Assembly: GCA_032160945.1 (NCBI GenBank)
Contig: JAVHTL010000042.1
DNA: 21,209 nt
Reading direction: 5' to 3' (one strand)
Source of the DNA: Fervidibacter sp032160945
GTDB lineage: Bacteria > Armatimonadota > Fervidibacteria > Fervidibacterales > Fervidibacteraceae
Part shown: positions 6,606 through 14,278 of the stretch, piece by piece
Layout: the number at the start of each line of letters is the position of its first letter
Numbering within the stretch: the stretch's first letter is position 1
Notes under the pieces: generated by a model
What the model was told of the DNA's origin: nothing
What the model saw: the letters and a program-made list of their open reading frames with translations, nothing else
Databases searched by the model: none
Program-made: the position numbers and the translations under genes

Positions 6606-7805
6606 ATGCTTAAAGGCAAAGTTATTCTCGTCGGCGTCTCAAGCAGCATAGCAATTTTTAAGGCTTGCGAGTTGGTGAGCCAATTAAGGCAAAAGGGAGC
6701 AAAAGTTCATGTGCTGATGACCCAGAACGCCACAAAGTTGGTCACTCCTTTGACCTTTCATGCTTTATCGGGAAATCCCGTCATCATTGACCTTTTTGAG
6801 CCAAAGGAGAACCCAATTCAGCATGTGGTTTTGGCTGATCAGGCTGATGCCTTCTTAATTGCCCCTGCAACTGCAAATATCATCGCAAAGTTGGCAAACG
6901 GAATTGCCGATGATGCAGTGAGCACAACCGCACTGGCTTGCCGAGCGCCTCTGATAATTGCGCCAGCAATGGAAACAAAGATGTGGGAAAATCCTGCCAC
7001 TAAAAGGAACATCCAAATTCTCAAAGAGCGAGGGGCGATAATCGTTGAACCAGAAGAGGGTTGGCTGGCATCGGGCAAATTAGGCAAAGGCAGATTGGCT
7101 GACATTGAAAAAATCATAGCAGCCATTGATAAGGCTCTTGGACAAAAGCATGACCTTGAAGGCTGGAAAGTTTTGGTAACCGCGGGAGCAACTCGTGAAC
7201 CCATTGACAATGTTCGGTTCATCTCCAACCCTTCATCTGGTAAAATGGGAACTGCCATCGCTCAAGTTGCAAAGGAAAGAGGCGCTATCGTCATTTTGGT
7301 GGCAGGTCACATGGAGTTCAAACCACCAGAGGACATTGAAGTCGTTAAAGTCAAAACAGCCAGAGAAATGCTTGAAACGGTAATGAAGCATGCAGGCTGG
7401 TTTGATGTTCTTGTCTCGGCTGCTGCCATTTCCGATTTTACTCCAAAGCAAGTGGTTAAGGGGAAAATTAAACGGAGCGAGACTAAAACCCTCATCCTTG
7501 AACTTGAACCGACAACAGATTTGCTGGCAACTGTCAGAAAGCACCGACCTGATGCTTTTCTCGTCGGTTTTGCTGCCGAAATAGGTGAACCAACTCATGG
7601 GGCATTGGAAAAATTGAAGCGTAAAGGCTTGAACTTGATTGTTGCCAACGATGTCACTCAACCCGATTCTGGTTTTGAAGTTGACACGAACCGATGCATC
7701 TTCATCTCCGACGATGGATCAATAGAGGCACTTCCCCTTCTGAGCAAGCGAGAAGTTGCAGAAAGGCTTTGGGACAAAATCAAAGAGATGCGTAGCAAAT
7801 TCTAA
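6606..7805 (+). CDS. coaBC: Bifunctional phosphopantothenoylcysteine decarboxylase/synthetase CoaBC
   Basis: Two consecutive steps of coenzyme A synthesis: CoaB couples 4'-phosphopantothenate with cysteine, and the flavoprotein CoaC decarboxylates the product. 399 residues, standard. The CoaC domain (1-180) has His73 (IQHV), APATANIIAKLANGIADD, and PAMETKMW at 120-127; the CoaB domain (about 185-399) starts VLVTAGATREPIDNVRFISN with SSGKMG. Two residues deviate from the E. coli-type CoaC site: the Asn of PxMNxxMW is Glu123, and the Cys of the substrate clamp is Ser156 (LASGKLGKGRL). I recall the ASG form in other phyla, so it may be a lineage variant rather than a loss of function. ATG 6606 is chosen over GTG 6603 because AGGTGAG ends 5-6 bases upstream. 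The selenoprotein gene follows 54 bases later. Confidence 0.93.
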   Translation: MLKGKVILVGVSSSIAIFKACELVSQLRQKGAKVHVLMTQNATKLVTPLTFHALSGNPVIIDLFEPKENPIQHVVLADQADAFLIAPATANIIAKLANGIADDAVSTTALACRAPLIIAPAMETKMWENPATKRNIQILKERGAIIVEPEEGWLASGKLGKGRLADIEKIIAAIDKALGQKHDLEGWKVLVTAGATREPIDNVRFISNPSSGKMGTAIAQVAKERGAIVILVAGHMEFKPPEDIEVVKVKTAREMLETVMKHAGWFDVLVSAAAISDFTPKQVVKGKIKRSETKTLILELEPTTDLLATVRKHRPDAFLVGFAAEIGEPTHGALEKLKRKGLNLIVANDVTQPDSGFEVDTNRCIFISDDGSIEALPLLSKREVAERLWDKIKEMRSKF

Positions 7806-7859
7806 AAGCCTGTGATAATTTGTTAGTGGCACAAAAACATGGCAAAGGGGGAAGAAAAA

Positions 7860-8087
7860 ATGGCGGAGAAGGTTGTTACCATTTACGGTAAAGCCAGCTG
7901 ACCTTACACTCAGGCAGCCCGTGAGGACTATGCCAAAAATGGTTACAAAGTTGACTACCGTGACGCAAAAGAAAACCCGAAATACCTTGAAGAGATGCTG
8001 AAGTATTCTGGTGGGCAGAGAAGAGTTCCTGTCATAGTTGAAGGCGGAAAGGTCACCATAGGTTACGGTGGAACCTGAGGCATTTAG
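7860..8087 (+). CDS. Glutaredoxin-like selenoprotein, UXX-star type, with two in-frame UGA (Sec) codons
   Basis: Read through two TGA codons (7899-7901 and 8076-8078), this frame gives a continuous 75-residue thioredoxin-fold protein ending in TAG. Sec14 lies in VVTIYGKAS-U-PYT, the place of the Grx CPYC motif with the second Cys as Thr. The middle has RRVPVIVEGGKVTIGYGG, the cis-Pro and GG elements of glutaredoxins. Sec73 is followed by Gly-Ile-stop, that is U-x-x-stop, which matches my memory of the family called UXX-star. Conservation on both sides of each TGA, in one frame, argues against a pseudogene. ATG 7860 follows AGGGGGA at about 8 bases; an in-frame ATG at 7839 has no site. Likely a redox enzyme in which Sec73 resolves Sec14 (inference). 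It is probably cotranscribed with coaBC. It requires SelB, SelC, SelA and SelD elsewhere in the genome. Confidence 0.85.
7909..7925 (+). promoter_or_regulatory. Candidate SECIS hairpin for the first UGA
   Basis: CTCAGG (7909-7914) pairs with CC(G)TGAG (7919-7925) around a four-base loop CAGC, with one bulged G. The loop begins 14 bases after the UGA, slightly short of the usual bacterial range, and the first loop base is not G. Weak by itself; it is listed because a UGA decoded as Sec needs a downstream element. Confidence 0.35.
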
Positions 8088-8092
8088 GCTCA

Positions 8093-8113
8093 CCTTTGGC
8101 AGTTTGCCAAAGG
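8093..8113 (+). promoter_or_regulatory. Bacterial SECIS-like hairpin for the second UGA
   Basis: A perfect 9-bp stem, CCTTTGGCA (8093-8101) with TGCCAAAGG (8105-8113), closes a three-base loop GTT. The loop begins 24 bases after UGA 8076-8078, and G is its first base. Both are features expected of bacterial SECIS elements recognised by SelB. It lies beyond the TAG stop, so it is free of coding constraint. No T-run follows, so it is not a standard terminator. Confidence 0.7.
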
Positions 8114-8141
8114 CGAAAGTCATAGGAGTTACTCAGTTGGA

Positions 8142-8223
8142 TGTAGGGGCGGCTGCTAAGCCGCCAGGAAGGGCAGTTTTAACCCCAAGGATGTTTTCGG
8201 ACAGACTATCGTCCGTCCCTACA
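8142..8223. repeat. 82-bp element with TGTAGGG/CCCTACA ends and two internal hairpins
   Basis: Exact inverted ends TGTAGGG (8142-8148) and CCCTACA (8217-8223). Inside are a 6-bp hairpin GGCGGC/GCCGCC (8148-8153 with 8160-8165) and a second hairpin CGGAC/GTCCG (8198-8202 with 8211-8215). It lies between the convergent 3' ends of the selenoprotein gene and hemB. It shares ends with the array at 2217-2516 and resembles the element at 18686-18750. It may be a miniature non-autonomous mobile element or a bidirectional 3'-end structure. Confidence 0.65.
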
Positions 8224-8253
8224 CAAAATGACATCAACTGCGTAAGTCTTAAG

Positions 8254-9246
8254 TCAATTGCTTTGCATCTTCCTTGCAAAGTCTTTGGCGAAGTAGGTGA
8301 TGATTAGGTCTGCTCCTGCACGCTTAATTGCTGTCAGAATTTCCCAAGTAATGCGGTCTTCATCAAGCCAGCCCATTTTGGCTGCTGCTTTTACCATTGC
8401 ATATTCGCCACTGACATTGTAGGCGGCAATAGGGACATTAAACCTTTCACGGGCAGCAGCGATAATGTCAAGGTAAGCAAGAGCAGGTTTGACCATCACG
8501 ATGTCAGCACCTTCCTCAATGTCAAGGGCAATTTCACGCAGCGCTTCTCTCTTGTTAGCGAAATCCATTTGGTATCCTCTTCGGTCACCAAATTGAGGTG
8601 CACTTTCCGCTGCCTCACGGAAAGGACCGTAAAAAGCCGAAGCCATTTTTGCTGCGTAACTCAAAATGGGCAAATGAGCAAATCCATTTTCGTCAAGGGC
8701 TTCACGAATGGCTTTTATGCGACCGTCCATCATGTCAGAAGGGGCAACGATGTCAGCACCAGCAGCAGCATGGGACACCGCCGTCTTTGCCAAAATTTCA
8801 AGGGTCGCATCATTGTCAACTTCAAAGCCCCAATGAAATTCCCTAACAACGCCACAGTGACCATGGGATGTGTATTCGCAAAGGCAAACATCAGTGATGA
8901 GGATAAGTTCTGGGACTTCACGCTTAATTGCCCTTACGGCTTTTTGGATTATCCCGTTTTCGTCATAGGCTTCGCTCCCCAATTCATCCTTGCGCTCTGG
9001 AATTCCAAAAAGCAAAACTGCTGGTATGCCCAATTGGGCAACTTCTTCAGCCTCACGAACCAGTTCGTCAATGCTCAACCTGAAAACTCCAGGCATTGAA
9101 GGCACTTCTTGACGCTGCTTTTCGCCGGGAACAACGAAAATGGGGTAGATGAGGTCGTTAACGGTGATGACCGTTTCTCTCACCATTCGCCTTAAATTTT
9201 CGCTCCGCCTCAACCTCCTCATCCGAACAATGGGGAAAGTAACCAT
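8254..9246 (-). CDS. hemB: Porphobilinogen synthase (5-aminolevulinate dehydratase)
   Basis: Condenses two 5-aminolevulinate molecules to porphobilinogen, the first common pyrrole of haem and cobamide synthesis; a cytoplasmic octamer in the family. 330 residues, typical. Schiff-base lysines are Lys200 (YAAKMASAFYGPFR) and Lys253 (MVKPALAYLD). The metal site is the zinc type with three cysteines, Cys121, Cys123 and Cys131 in DVCLCEYTSHGHCG. ATG 9246 is preferred to TTG 9252 because GAGGTGA lies exactly 6 bases upstream. It lies 87 bases downstream of rel on the same strand and may be cotranscribed. Haem from this pathway would serve the protoglobin and the P460-like cytochrome further along, although no regulatory link is visible. 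Confidence 0.96.
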   Translation of the reverse strand: MVTFPIVRMRRLRRSENLRRMVRETVITVNDLIYPIFVVPGEKQRQEVPSMPGVFRLSIDELVREAEEVAQLGIPAVLLFGIPERKDELGSEAYDENGIIQKAVRAIKREVPELILITDVCLCEYTSHGHCGVVREFHWGFEVDNDATLEILAKTAVSHAAAGADIVAPSDMMDGRIKAIREALDENGFAHLPILSYAAKMASAFYGPFREAAESAPQFGDRRGYQMDFANKREALREIALDIEEGADIVMVKPALAYLDIIAAARERFNVPIAAYNVSGEYAMVKAAAKMGWLDEDRITWEILTAIKRAGADLIITYFAKDFARKMQSN

Positions 9247-9333
9247 AGCCAATCACCTCGCTAATGCTTCAAAGTGCCCTAAGTTGAGGGTTTTGTTCCT
9301 TCTTCGTCATGCGAGAAAATCAAACTCACCCTC

Positions 9334-11523
9334 TCAAAGCACTCGCATAACCTGCAAAACATCTGTCAATCTTTGGATGCTTTCAATGACGCTTTGCAAA
9401 GTTTGCGCATCTGGAACGACCACACCTATGTCAAAGTAGGCAATATCGTCTTTGGTGACTGAGCGGTTTGAGATGATGCTTACGCCTTTGCTGCTTATGG
9501 CATTTGAAACATCGCTCAACAGCCCAATTCGGTCATAAGCGATAACTTTGAGCCTTGCAGTTATAGGTTCGTTGAGTGGGAAGTCCCAATTCAAAGCGAT
9601 TATTCGCTCCGGCTCTGCATGGTGCAGCCGCAATATGTTGCGACAATCGCTGCGATGGACTATGATGCCTCTGCCTCTGCTGATGTAACCTACGATTGGG
9701 TCATTTGGAACGGGAGTGCAGCATTTTGCCAGTCGGTAAAGCAATGTACCCTTGCGAGCAGGTAAAGTCATCGTTTCCGTTGGGTTGACTATCGCTACTT
9801 TCGGCTTAGGTTCAGGGGGTTTGAGTTTGTTGACAACCGATTGGACGGACACTGAACCCCAACCAATTGCTGCCAAAAGTTCATTCGTGTTTTGAACTTG
9901 ATAAACCTTTGACAGTCCGTCCAGTTTACCTGACTCCATAACTTCACTGAGCGATAACCCGACTTTCTCTAATGCTTCCGCTAACATCTCTCGCCCTCGT
10001 TGCAAGTTTTCGTTGTAGGATTGCTCCTTCAGGTATCGCTTAATTCGGTTGCGAGCCAAAGATGTCTTAACGAACCTTAGCCAATCGGGACTTGGTCCTT
10101 TAAGTTGTTTGCTGGTGATGATTTCAACGACTTCGCCAGTTTGAAGTTGGTAATCCAGCGGAACGAGTCTCCCGTTGACTTTTGCGCCGATGCATCTGTG
10201 CCCAATTTGAGTGTGAATGCGGTAGGCAAAATCAATGGGCGTTGCTCCTCTGGGCAAATCAATTACATCGCCTTTCGGCGTGAACACGAAAACTTGGTCG
10301 CGGAACAAATCGCCTATGACCGAGCGGGTGAATTCCGACGCATCCCTAATGTCTTTGTTCATTTCCATCAGTTCGCGAAGCCAAGCAAGGGCTTGGTCCA
10401 AAGTGTCAAGTTTCTTCGGTTCATCCCCGATTTCCTTGTAACGCCAATGGGCAGCAATGCCATATTCTGCATTTCGGTGCATATCCCAAGTTCGGATTTG
10501 AACTTCCATGATTTCACCTTCAGGACCGACAACCTTCGTGTGGAGGGATTGGTAGCCGTTGGGTTTCGGCTTTGTAATGTAATCGGTGAACATTCCAGGC
10601 AATGGTGTCCATAGTTTGTGAATCCCATACAAGGCAAGATAGCACTCGGATTCTGTGTTGACAATTACCCTCAATGCTATCAAGTCGTAAATTCGGTCAA
10701 TGTCAACCCCTTCCCGTTGCATCTTTTGGTAGATACTCCAAAGGTGCTTGGGTCTCCCTTGAACGGTCGCCTCAAGTCCAGCCTCTGCAAGAGCCTTTTG
10801 AAGTTGGCGAATCGCTTGCTCAATGAGGTGAACTCGCTCGGACCTTTTCTTTTCAACTTTGCGAGCGAGTTCCCGATAGGCTATTGGGTCCAAGTGTTTG
10901 AAGGCAAGGTCTTCAAGTTCCCATTTTATTCGCCATATTCCCAACCTGTGAGCGATGGGGGAGTAAATTTGAAGTGTTTCAAGTGCCGTCGCTTTGCGCT
11001 TCTCTTCGGGGAGAGGGTCAAGGGTTCGCAAGTTGTGCAACCTGTCAGCCAACTTGATCAAAATGACGCGAACATCTTGAGCCATCGCCACCAAAACTTT
11101 CCTCAAGTTTTCAACCTGCTCTTGACGCAAAGTGTGAAATTGTAATCGCCTCAATTTCGTGACGCCTTCAACCAATTGAGCAACCTCTTTGCCGAACTCT
11201 TGCTTAATTGTCGGCAATTCAACTTCTGTGTCTTCCACGACATCGTGCAAGAGAGCGGCTGCAATGCTTTGGTCATCAAGTCCCATGTCAGTGACAATAA
11301 GGGCTACATTCCAAGGGTGGGTGATGTAAGGTTCACCTGATAAGCGAGTTTGACCTGAATGAGCCCAGTCAGCGAAACGGAAGGCGTGTTCAATCAACCC
11401 CAAATCTGCCTCTGGTCGGAGTTGACTCACCCTTCGCAGCAAAATTTCAATGGGATCGCCGTCCTCCGTCACAATGCCCAAACGCTCCGCCTGACGAGCC
11501 ATTAGGGCTGTTGCAGTTTCCAT
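9334..11523 (-). CDS. rel: Bifunctional (p)ppGpp synthetase/hydrolase of the RelA/SpoT family
   Basis: Makes and degrades the alarmone (p)ppGpp in the stringent response. 729 residues, the standard long form. Order: HD hydrolase domain (about 45-200; His93-Asp94 in LLHDVVEDTE and ADRLHNLRTL at 159-168), synthetase (about 250-365; YDLIALRVIV, KPKPNGYQSLHTKV, EVQIRTWDMHRNAEYGIAAHW), TGS (about 408-470), zinc-finger-like segment with CC and C (AKCCTPVPND, HRSDC), and a C-terminal ACT domain. With the HD residues intact, hydrolysis should be possible. The synthetase motif that reads RxKD in bifunctional and ExDD in synthetase-only enzymes is MFTD here (311-314). The ATG at 11523 follows GGTGA at about 7 bases. 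It diverges from the zinc-ribbon gene across 142 bases where I found no clear promoter. Confidence 0.96.
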   Translation of the reverse strand: METATALMARQAERLGIVTEDGDPIEILLRRVSQLRPEADLGLIEHAFRFADWAHSGQTRLSGEPYITHPWNVALIVTDMGLDDQSIAAALLHDVVEDTEVELPTIKQEFGKEVAQLVEGVTKLRRLQFHTLRQEQVENLRKVLVAMAQDVRVILIKLADRLHNLRTLDPLPEEKRKATALETLQIYSPIAHRLGIWRIKWELEDLAFKHLDPIAYRELARKVEKKRSERVHLIEQAIRQLQKALAEAGLEATVQGRPKHLWSIYQKMQREGVDIDRIYDLIALRVIVNTESECYLALYGIHKLWTPLPGMFTDYITKPKPNGYQSLHTKVVGPEGEIMEVQIRTWDMHRNAEYGIAAHWRYKEIGDEPKKLDTLDQALAWLRELMEMNKDIRDASEFTRSVIGDLFRDQVFVFTPKGDVIDLPRGATPIDFAYRIHTQIGHRCIGAKVNGRLVPLDYQLQTGEVVEIITSKQLKGPSPDWLRFVKTSLARNRIKRYLKEQSYNENLQRGREMLAEALEKVGLSLSEVMESGKLDGLSKVYQVQNTNELLAAIGWGSVSVQSVVNKLKPPEPKPKVAIVNPTETMTLPARKGTLLYRLAKCCTPVPNDPIVGYISRGRGIIVHRSDCRNILRLHHAEPERIIALNWDFPLNEPITARLKVIAYDRIGLLSDVSNAISSKGVSIISNRSVTKDDIAYFDIGVVVPDAQTLQSVIESIQRLTDVLQVMRVL

Positions 11524-11665
11524 CTTCGGTCACCGTCCACTTGTCATTATGGCGCAGATGCGACAATTTTGCTTTTGACCGAAATTGCGAACCTGACCAG
11601 ATGAATGCAGCAAAATTTTTTTGGCTCGTAAAAGGGCAAACTTTGTTGGGAGGTGATAAACGAAA

Positions 11666-12037
11666 ATGCCACTTTACGAATTCCGATGCAACCAATGCGG
11701 AAAAGTGTTCACCTTCCTCGTCGGCGTCATCGCAAACAACACTGACCCATATTGCCCTCGTTGTGGCAGTGCGAACCTGACGAAACTAATCTCGCAAGTT
11801 AGAGGGCATTTGAGTGAGGAAACACGCCTTGAAAACCTCGCCAGTTCCTTTGAAAACATTGACATCTCCGACAACCCAACACCGCGAGAGGTTCGTTCAT
11901 TGATGAGAAAACTGACAAGCGCCTTGGGCGACGAGGTTGATAGGGAAGTCATTGACGAGATGGAAGAGGCGATGGAAGAAGAGTTGAAAGGAGAGGGGAA
12001 GAGAGAAGGCGGAGAACGAGACGAAACAATTTACTGA
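11666..12037 (+). CDS. FmdB-family zinc-ribbon protein
   Basis: 123 residues. The N-terminal 45 residues are a classic FmdB-type zinc ribbon: MPLYEFRCNQCGKVF, with Cys8, Cys11, Cys30 and Cys33 as ligands (CPRCGS). The C-terminal two thirds is charged and strongly acidic (EEAMEEELKGEG), longer than in many family members and probably partly disordered or helical. The family is often labelled putative regulatory protein, but its role is not established; the ribbon could bind nucleic acid or protein. Start: ATG 11666 after GGAGGTGAT at about 7 bases. folB begins 17 bases after its stop, so it leads a zinc-ribbon/folB/folK operon. Confidence 0.85.
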   Translation: MPLYEFRCNQCGKVFTFLVGVIANNTDPYCPRCGSANLTKLISQVRGHLSEETRLENLASSFENIDISDNPTPREVRSLMRKLTSALGDEVDREVIDEMEEAMEEELKGEGKREGGERDETIY

Positions 12038-12054
12038 AGCAGGAGGAGAAAACC

Positions 12055-12426
12055 TTGGCTGATTGGCTCGTCGTCAACGGATTGACAATTCTGAGCAAAG
12101 TCGGTTGTTTGCCCGTTGAACAATCAGTCCCTCAGCCCATTGAGGTTGACATCGCTTTGGAGATGGATTTGCGGGAAGTGGGCAAAACTGACGACATCAA
12201 GAAAGGCGTTGACTACCGCAAAGTTTGCGATGCCGTAAGGCAAGTTTTGGAGCAAAGCAGTTTCAAGTTGCTTGAAAGCGCTGCTTATGCCATTGCCTCG
12301 CGTTTGCTCCGCCAGTTCCCAAAGGTTCAGCGAGTCCGCGTTGAAGTGCGCAAGCCCCATCCGCCAATTCCCGTTCCCCTTCAATCGGCGAGCGTCAGGA
12401 TGGAGTTGAGCCGGGATGAAATCTGA
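12055..12426 (+). CDS. folB: Dihydroneopterin aldolase
   Basis: Cleaves 7,8-dihydroneopterin to 6-hydroxymethyl-dihydropterin and glycolaldehyde in folate synthesis. 123 residues, usual. The catalytic residues fall at the canonical numbers: Glu22 (CLPVEQ), Tyr54 (VDYRKV) and Lys100 (VRKPHPPIP). The TTG start is supported by AGGAGGAG 6-7 bases upstream and by this numbering. The final 11 bases overlap folK, whose product uses the FolB product directly, so the two are translationally coupled. Confidence 0.93.
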   Translation: MADWLVVNGLTILSKVGCLPVEQSVPQPIEVDIALEMDLREVGKTDDIKKGVDYRKVCDAVRQVLEQSSFKLLESAAYAIASRLLRQFPKVQRVRVEVRKPHPPIPVPLQSASVRMELSRDEI

Positions 12427-12952
12427 AGGCGAAAGGAAACGAAAGGTTTTTATCGGCTTAGGCAGCAACCTCGGCGACCGAATTGAAAATTTGCGAAAAG
12501 CGCTCTTGATGCTTGAAGCGAGCGGAATTGAAATTGCGAAGGTCTCAGGGCTTTATGAAACCGAACCCGTTGAGACTGAAGAGCCTCAACCGCCTTACTT
12601 GAACGCTGTCGCTGAAATCCTCACTGACTTGCCATTGACAAAGTTGCTTGATTTGCTTGAGGGAATTGAGCGCCAACTTGGTCGGGAGAGCAAAGGTTGC
12701 AAGAAGCCGCGAACGGTTGATTTGGACATTCTCTGGGCTGAGGGGGAACAGGTTGAATCCAAACGCTTGACAGTTCCACATCCCCGCCTTTGGGAGCGAG
12801 CCTTCGTTTTGCTCCCATTATCGGAACTCGTTGAGGAACTGAATGGCAAGTCGGTTGCTAAGGCGGCTCAAATTCTCGCTGTCAAGCAACAAGTCCGAAA
12901 AATTGCCGACGATCAATGGTTCAGAGGGAAAAAGGAAGCCGAGGTGCTATAA
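12416..12952 (+). CDS. folK: 6-hydroxymethyl-7,8-dihydropterin pyrophosphokinase (HPPK)
   Basis: Transfers pyrophosphate from ATP to 6-hydroxymethyl-dihydropterin, giving the substrate of dihydropteroate synthase. 178 residues. Family motifs: VFIGLGSNLGDR at 11-22, YETEP at 47-51, the Mg-binding RTVDLDILW around 99-107 (Asp102, Asp104), and VPHPRLWERAFVLLPL at 120-135. The start overlaps the end of folB by 11 bases; its own ribosome binding site is weak, as expected for coupling. No folP is present in the window. A perfect extended -10 sequence overlaps the folK stop and may serve the next gene. Confidence 0.95.
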   Translation: MKSEGERKRKVFIGLGSNLGDRIENLRKALLMLEASGIEIAKVSGLYETEPVETEEPQPPYLNAVAEILTDLPLTKLLDLLEGIERQLGRESKGCKKPRTVDLDILWAEGEQVESKRLTVPHPRLWERAFVLLPLSELVEELNGKSVAKAAQILAVKQQVRKIADDQWFRGKKEAEVL

Positions 12953-12953
12953 T
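12945..12953 (+). promoter_or_regulatory. Extended -10 promoter (TGnTATAAT) upstream of the radical SAM gene
   Basis: TG at 12945-12946 and TATAAT at 12948-12953 form a consensus extended -10, overlapping the folK stop. No good -35 is seen, which extended -10 promoters tolerate. Transcription would begin near 12960, giving an 85-base leader with a 6-bp hairpin GGCATG/CATGCC (13004-13009 with 13017-13022). Confidence 0.4.
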
Positions 12954-13045
12954 TGCTTTAGAAAGTTGGGCTTCCGCTCACCGCAATTTTGAAAAGTCGG
13001 TTCGGCATGTCAAAAGCATGCCCCAAACTGGTGAGGTGAAAACAA

Positions 13046-14227
13046 ATGCCAGTCATTGAGCATAAGAAGTTGAAAGTCAAAGAAGCGCAGCAAATGCCTA
13101 TCGCTCAAGTTCTCCGACAATTCGTCCGTGAGGGCGAACTTTATCGTCGGATTGAAGACAAGAAGGTGCAAACTGCTCACGAAACAGAAGTCCCTGAGGA
13201 ACTATTTTCCAACAGAGTTGAATGCTTCGCTTGCGGTCACAGGTGCGTTATCTTTGACGGTTTGCCTGGAGTTTGTCGCGTCAGGTTCAACGAAGGTGGC
13301 AAGTTGTATGTCCCTTGGGGTTATGTCGGTGCGCTCAATGTTGACCCAATTGAGAAAAAGCCTTTCTTCCATGCCTACCCTGGTGCGCGAGCATTAAGTT
13401 TCGGCATGCTTGGTTGTGACCTCCAATGTCCCTATTGTCAGAACTGGCAAATAAGCCAAGTGATGAGGGACGCTGTCGCCACAATGTTGGCAGATTTCAC
13501 TCCCGTCACACCAGAGGAGTTTACCCGCATGGCTCTTCGCTACAAGGCGAAAGTTCTGACCAGCACTTACAACGAACCACTCATAACGAGCGAATGGGCA
13601 GTGGCTCTTTTTCGCGAAGGCAAAAAGTATGGTTTGGTCGGAAGTTATGTCTCCAACGGGAACGCAACGCCTGAGGTTTTGGACTACATCCGACCTTTCG
13701 TTGACCTTTACAAAATTGACCTGAAATCTATGAACGAGAAGAACTATCGTTGGTTAGGAGGCAAACTGGAAACTGTGCTGAACACTATCCGTTGGGCATG
13801 GGAACGAGGTTTTTGGGTTGAGGTTGTCACTTTGGTTGTTCCCGATTTCAACGACAGCGAAGAAGAGTTACGAGATGCTGCCCGTTACATCGCTTCTGTT
13901 TCGCCTGACATCCCTTGGCATGTGACAGCGTTCCATCCCGACTACTTGATGAACGACAGAAGTTCAACTCCTGTCAAGAAGTTAATCAGAGCAGCGGAGA
14001 TCGGCTATGAGGAGGGTTTGAAATTCGTCTACGCTGGGAACTTGCCGGGCATGGTCGGTCCCTATGAGAACACATACTGCCCCAAGTGCCGAGAGTTGCT
14101 CATTGAGCGCTATGGTTTCCAAGTTCGTCGTTACCGAATTGCGAATGGCAAATGCCCCGACTGCGGTGAAACAATTCCTGGAGTTTGGTGGAAAGGCGAA
14201 GAAGTGCCACATCATTGGAGGCACTAA
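13046..14227 (+). CDS. amrS: AmmeMemoRadiSam-system radical SAM protein
   Basis: 393 residues. The radical SAM cluster motif CxxxCxxC is Cys124, Cys128 and Cys131 (GCDLQCPYCQNW), the sequence typical of this family. Upstream is a cysteine set (Cys60, Cys63, Cys67, Cys77: CFACGHRC...GVC) and the C-terminus carries a second pair of CxxC motifs (CPKC, CPDC) that may bind zinc. TYNEPLITSEW, YVSNGNATPEVL and DLYKIDLKSM are conserved barrel strands. In other genomes this family accompanies AMMECR1 and Memo domain proteins; the reaction is not firmly known, and neither partner is next to it here. Start: ATG 13046 after GAGGTGA at 7 bases. It converges with the beta-mannosidase gene across 51 bases where no clear terminator is visible. 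Confidence 0.88.
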   Translation: MPVIEHKKLKVKEAQQMPIAQVLRQFVREGELYRRIEDKKVQTAHETEVPEELFSNRVECFACGHRCVIFDGLPGVCRVRFNEGGKLYVPWGYVGALNVDPIEKKPFFHAYPGARALSFGMLGCDLQCPYCQNWQISQVMRDAVATMLADFTPVTPEEFTRMALRYKAKVLTSTYNEPLITSEWAVALFREGKKYGLVGSYVSNGNATPEVLDYIRPFVDLYKIDLKSMNEKNYRWLGGKLETVLNTIRWAWERGFWVEVVTLVVPDFNDSEEELRDAARYIASVSPDIPWHVTAFHPDYLMNDRSSTPVKKLIRAAEIGYEEGLKFVYAGNLPGMVGPYENTYCPKCRELLIERYGFQVRRYRIANGKCPDCGETIPGVWWKGEEVPHHWRH

Positions 14228-14278
14228 GGGGATTATTTGCTTAACCGCATCATGGTGACAGCAAGCAAAGACAAACCT

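Noticed and set aside
7899..8078. Frame-disrupted pseudogene of a glutaredoxin
   Set aside because: Both interruptions are TGA exactly where Sec is expected, with intact conserved sequence around them, an SD site and a SECIS-like hairpin.
8093..8113. Rho-independent terminator
   Set aside because: Strong stem but no T-run after it; distance and loop fit a SECIS better.
8068..8307. 79-codon ORF overlapping the selenoprotein end and the repeat element
   Set aside because: It runs through the SECIS-like hairpin and the TGTAGGG element and overlaps hemB in antisense; no family resemblance.
10618..11145. 175-codon ORF opposite rel
   Set aside because: Antisense shadow of the conserved Rel catalytic domains.
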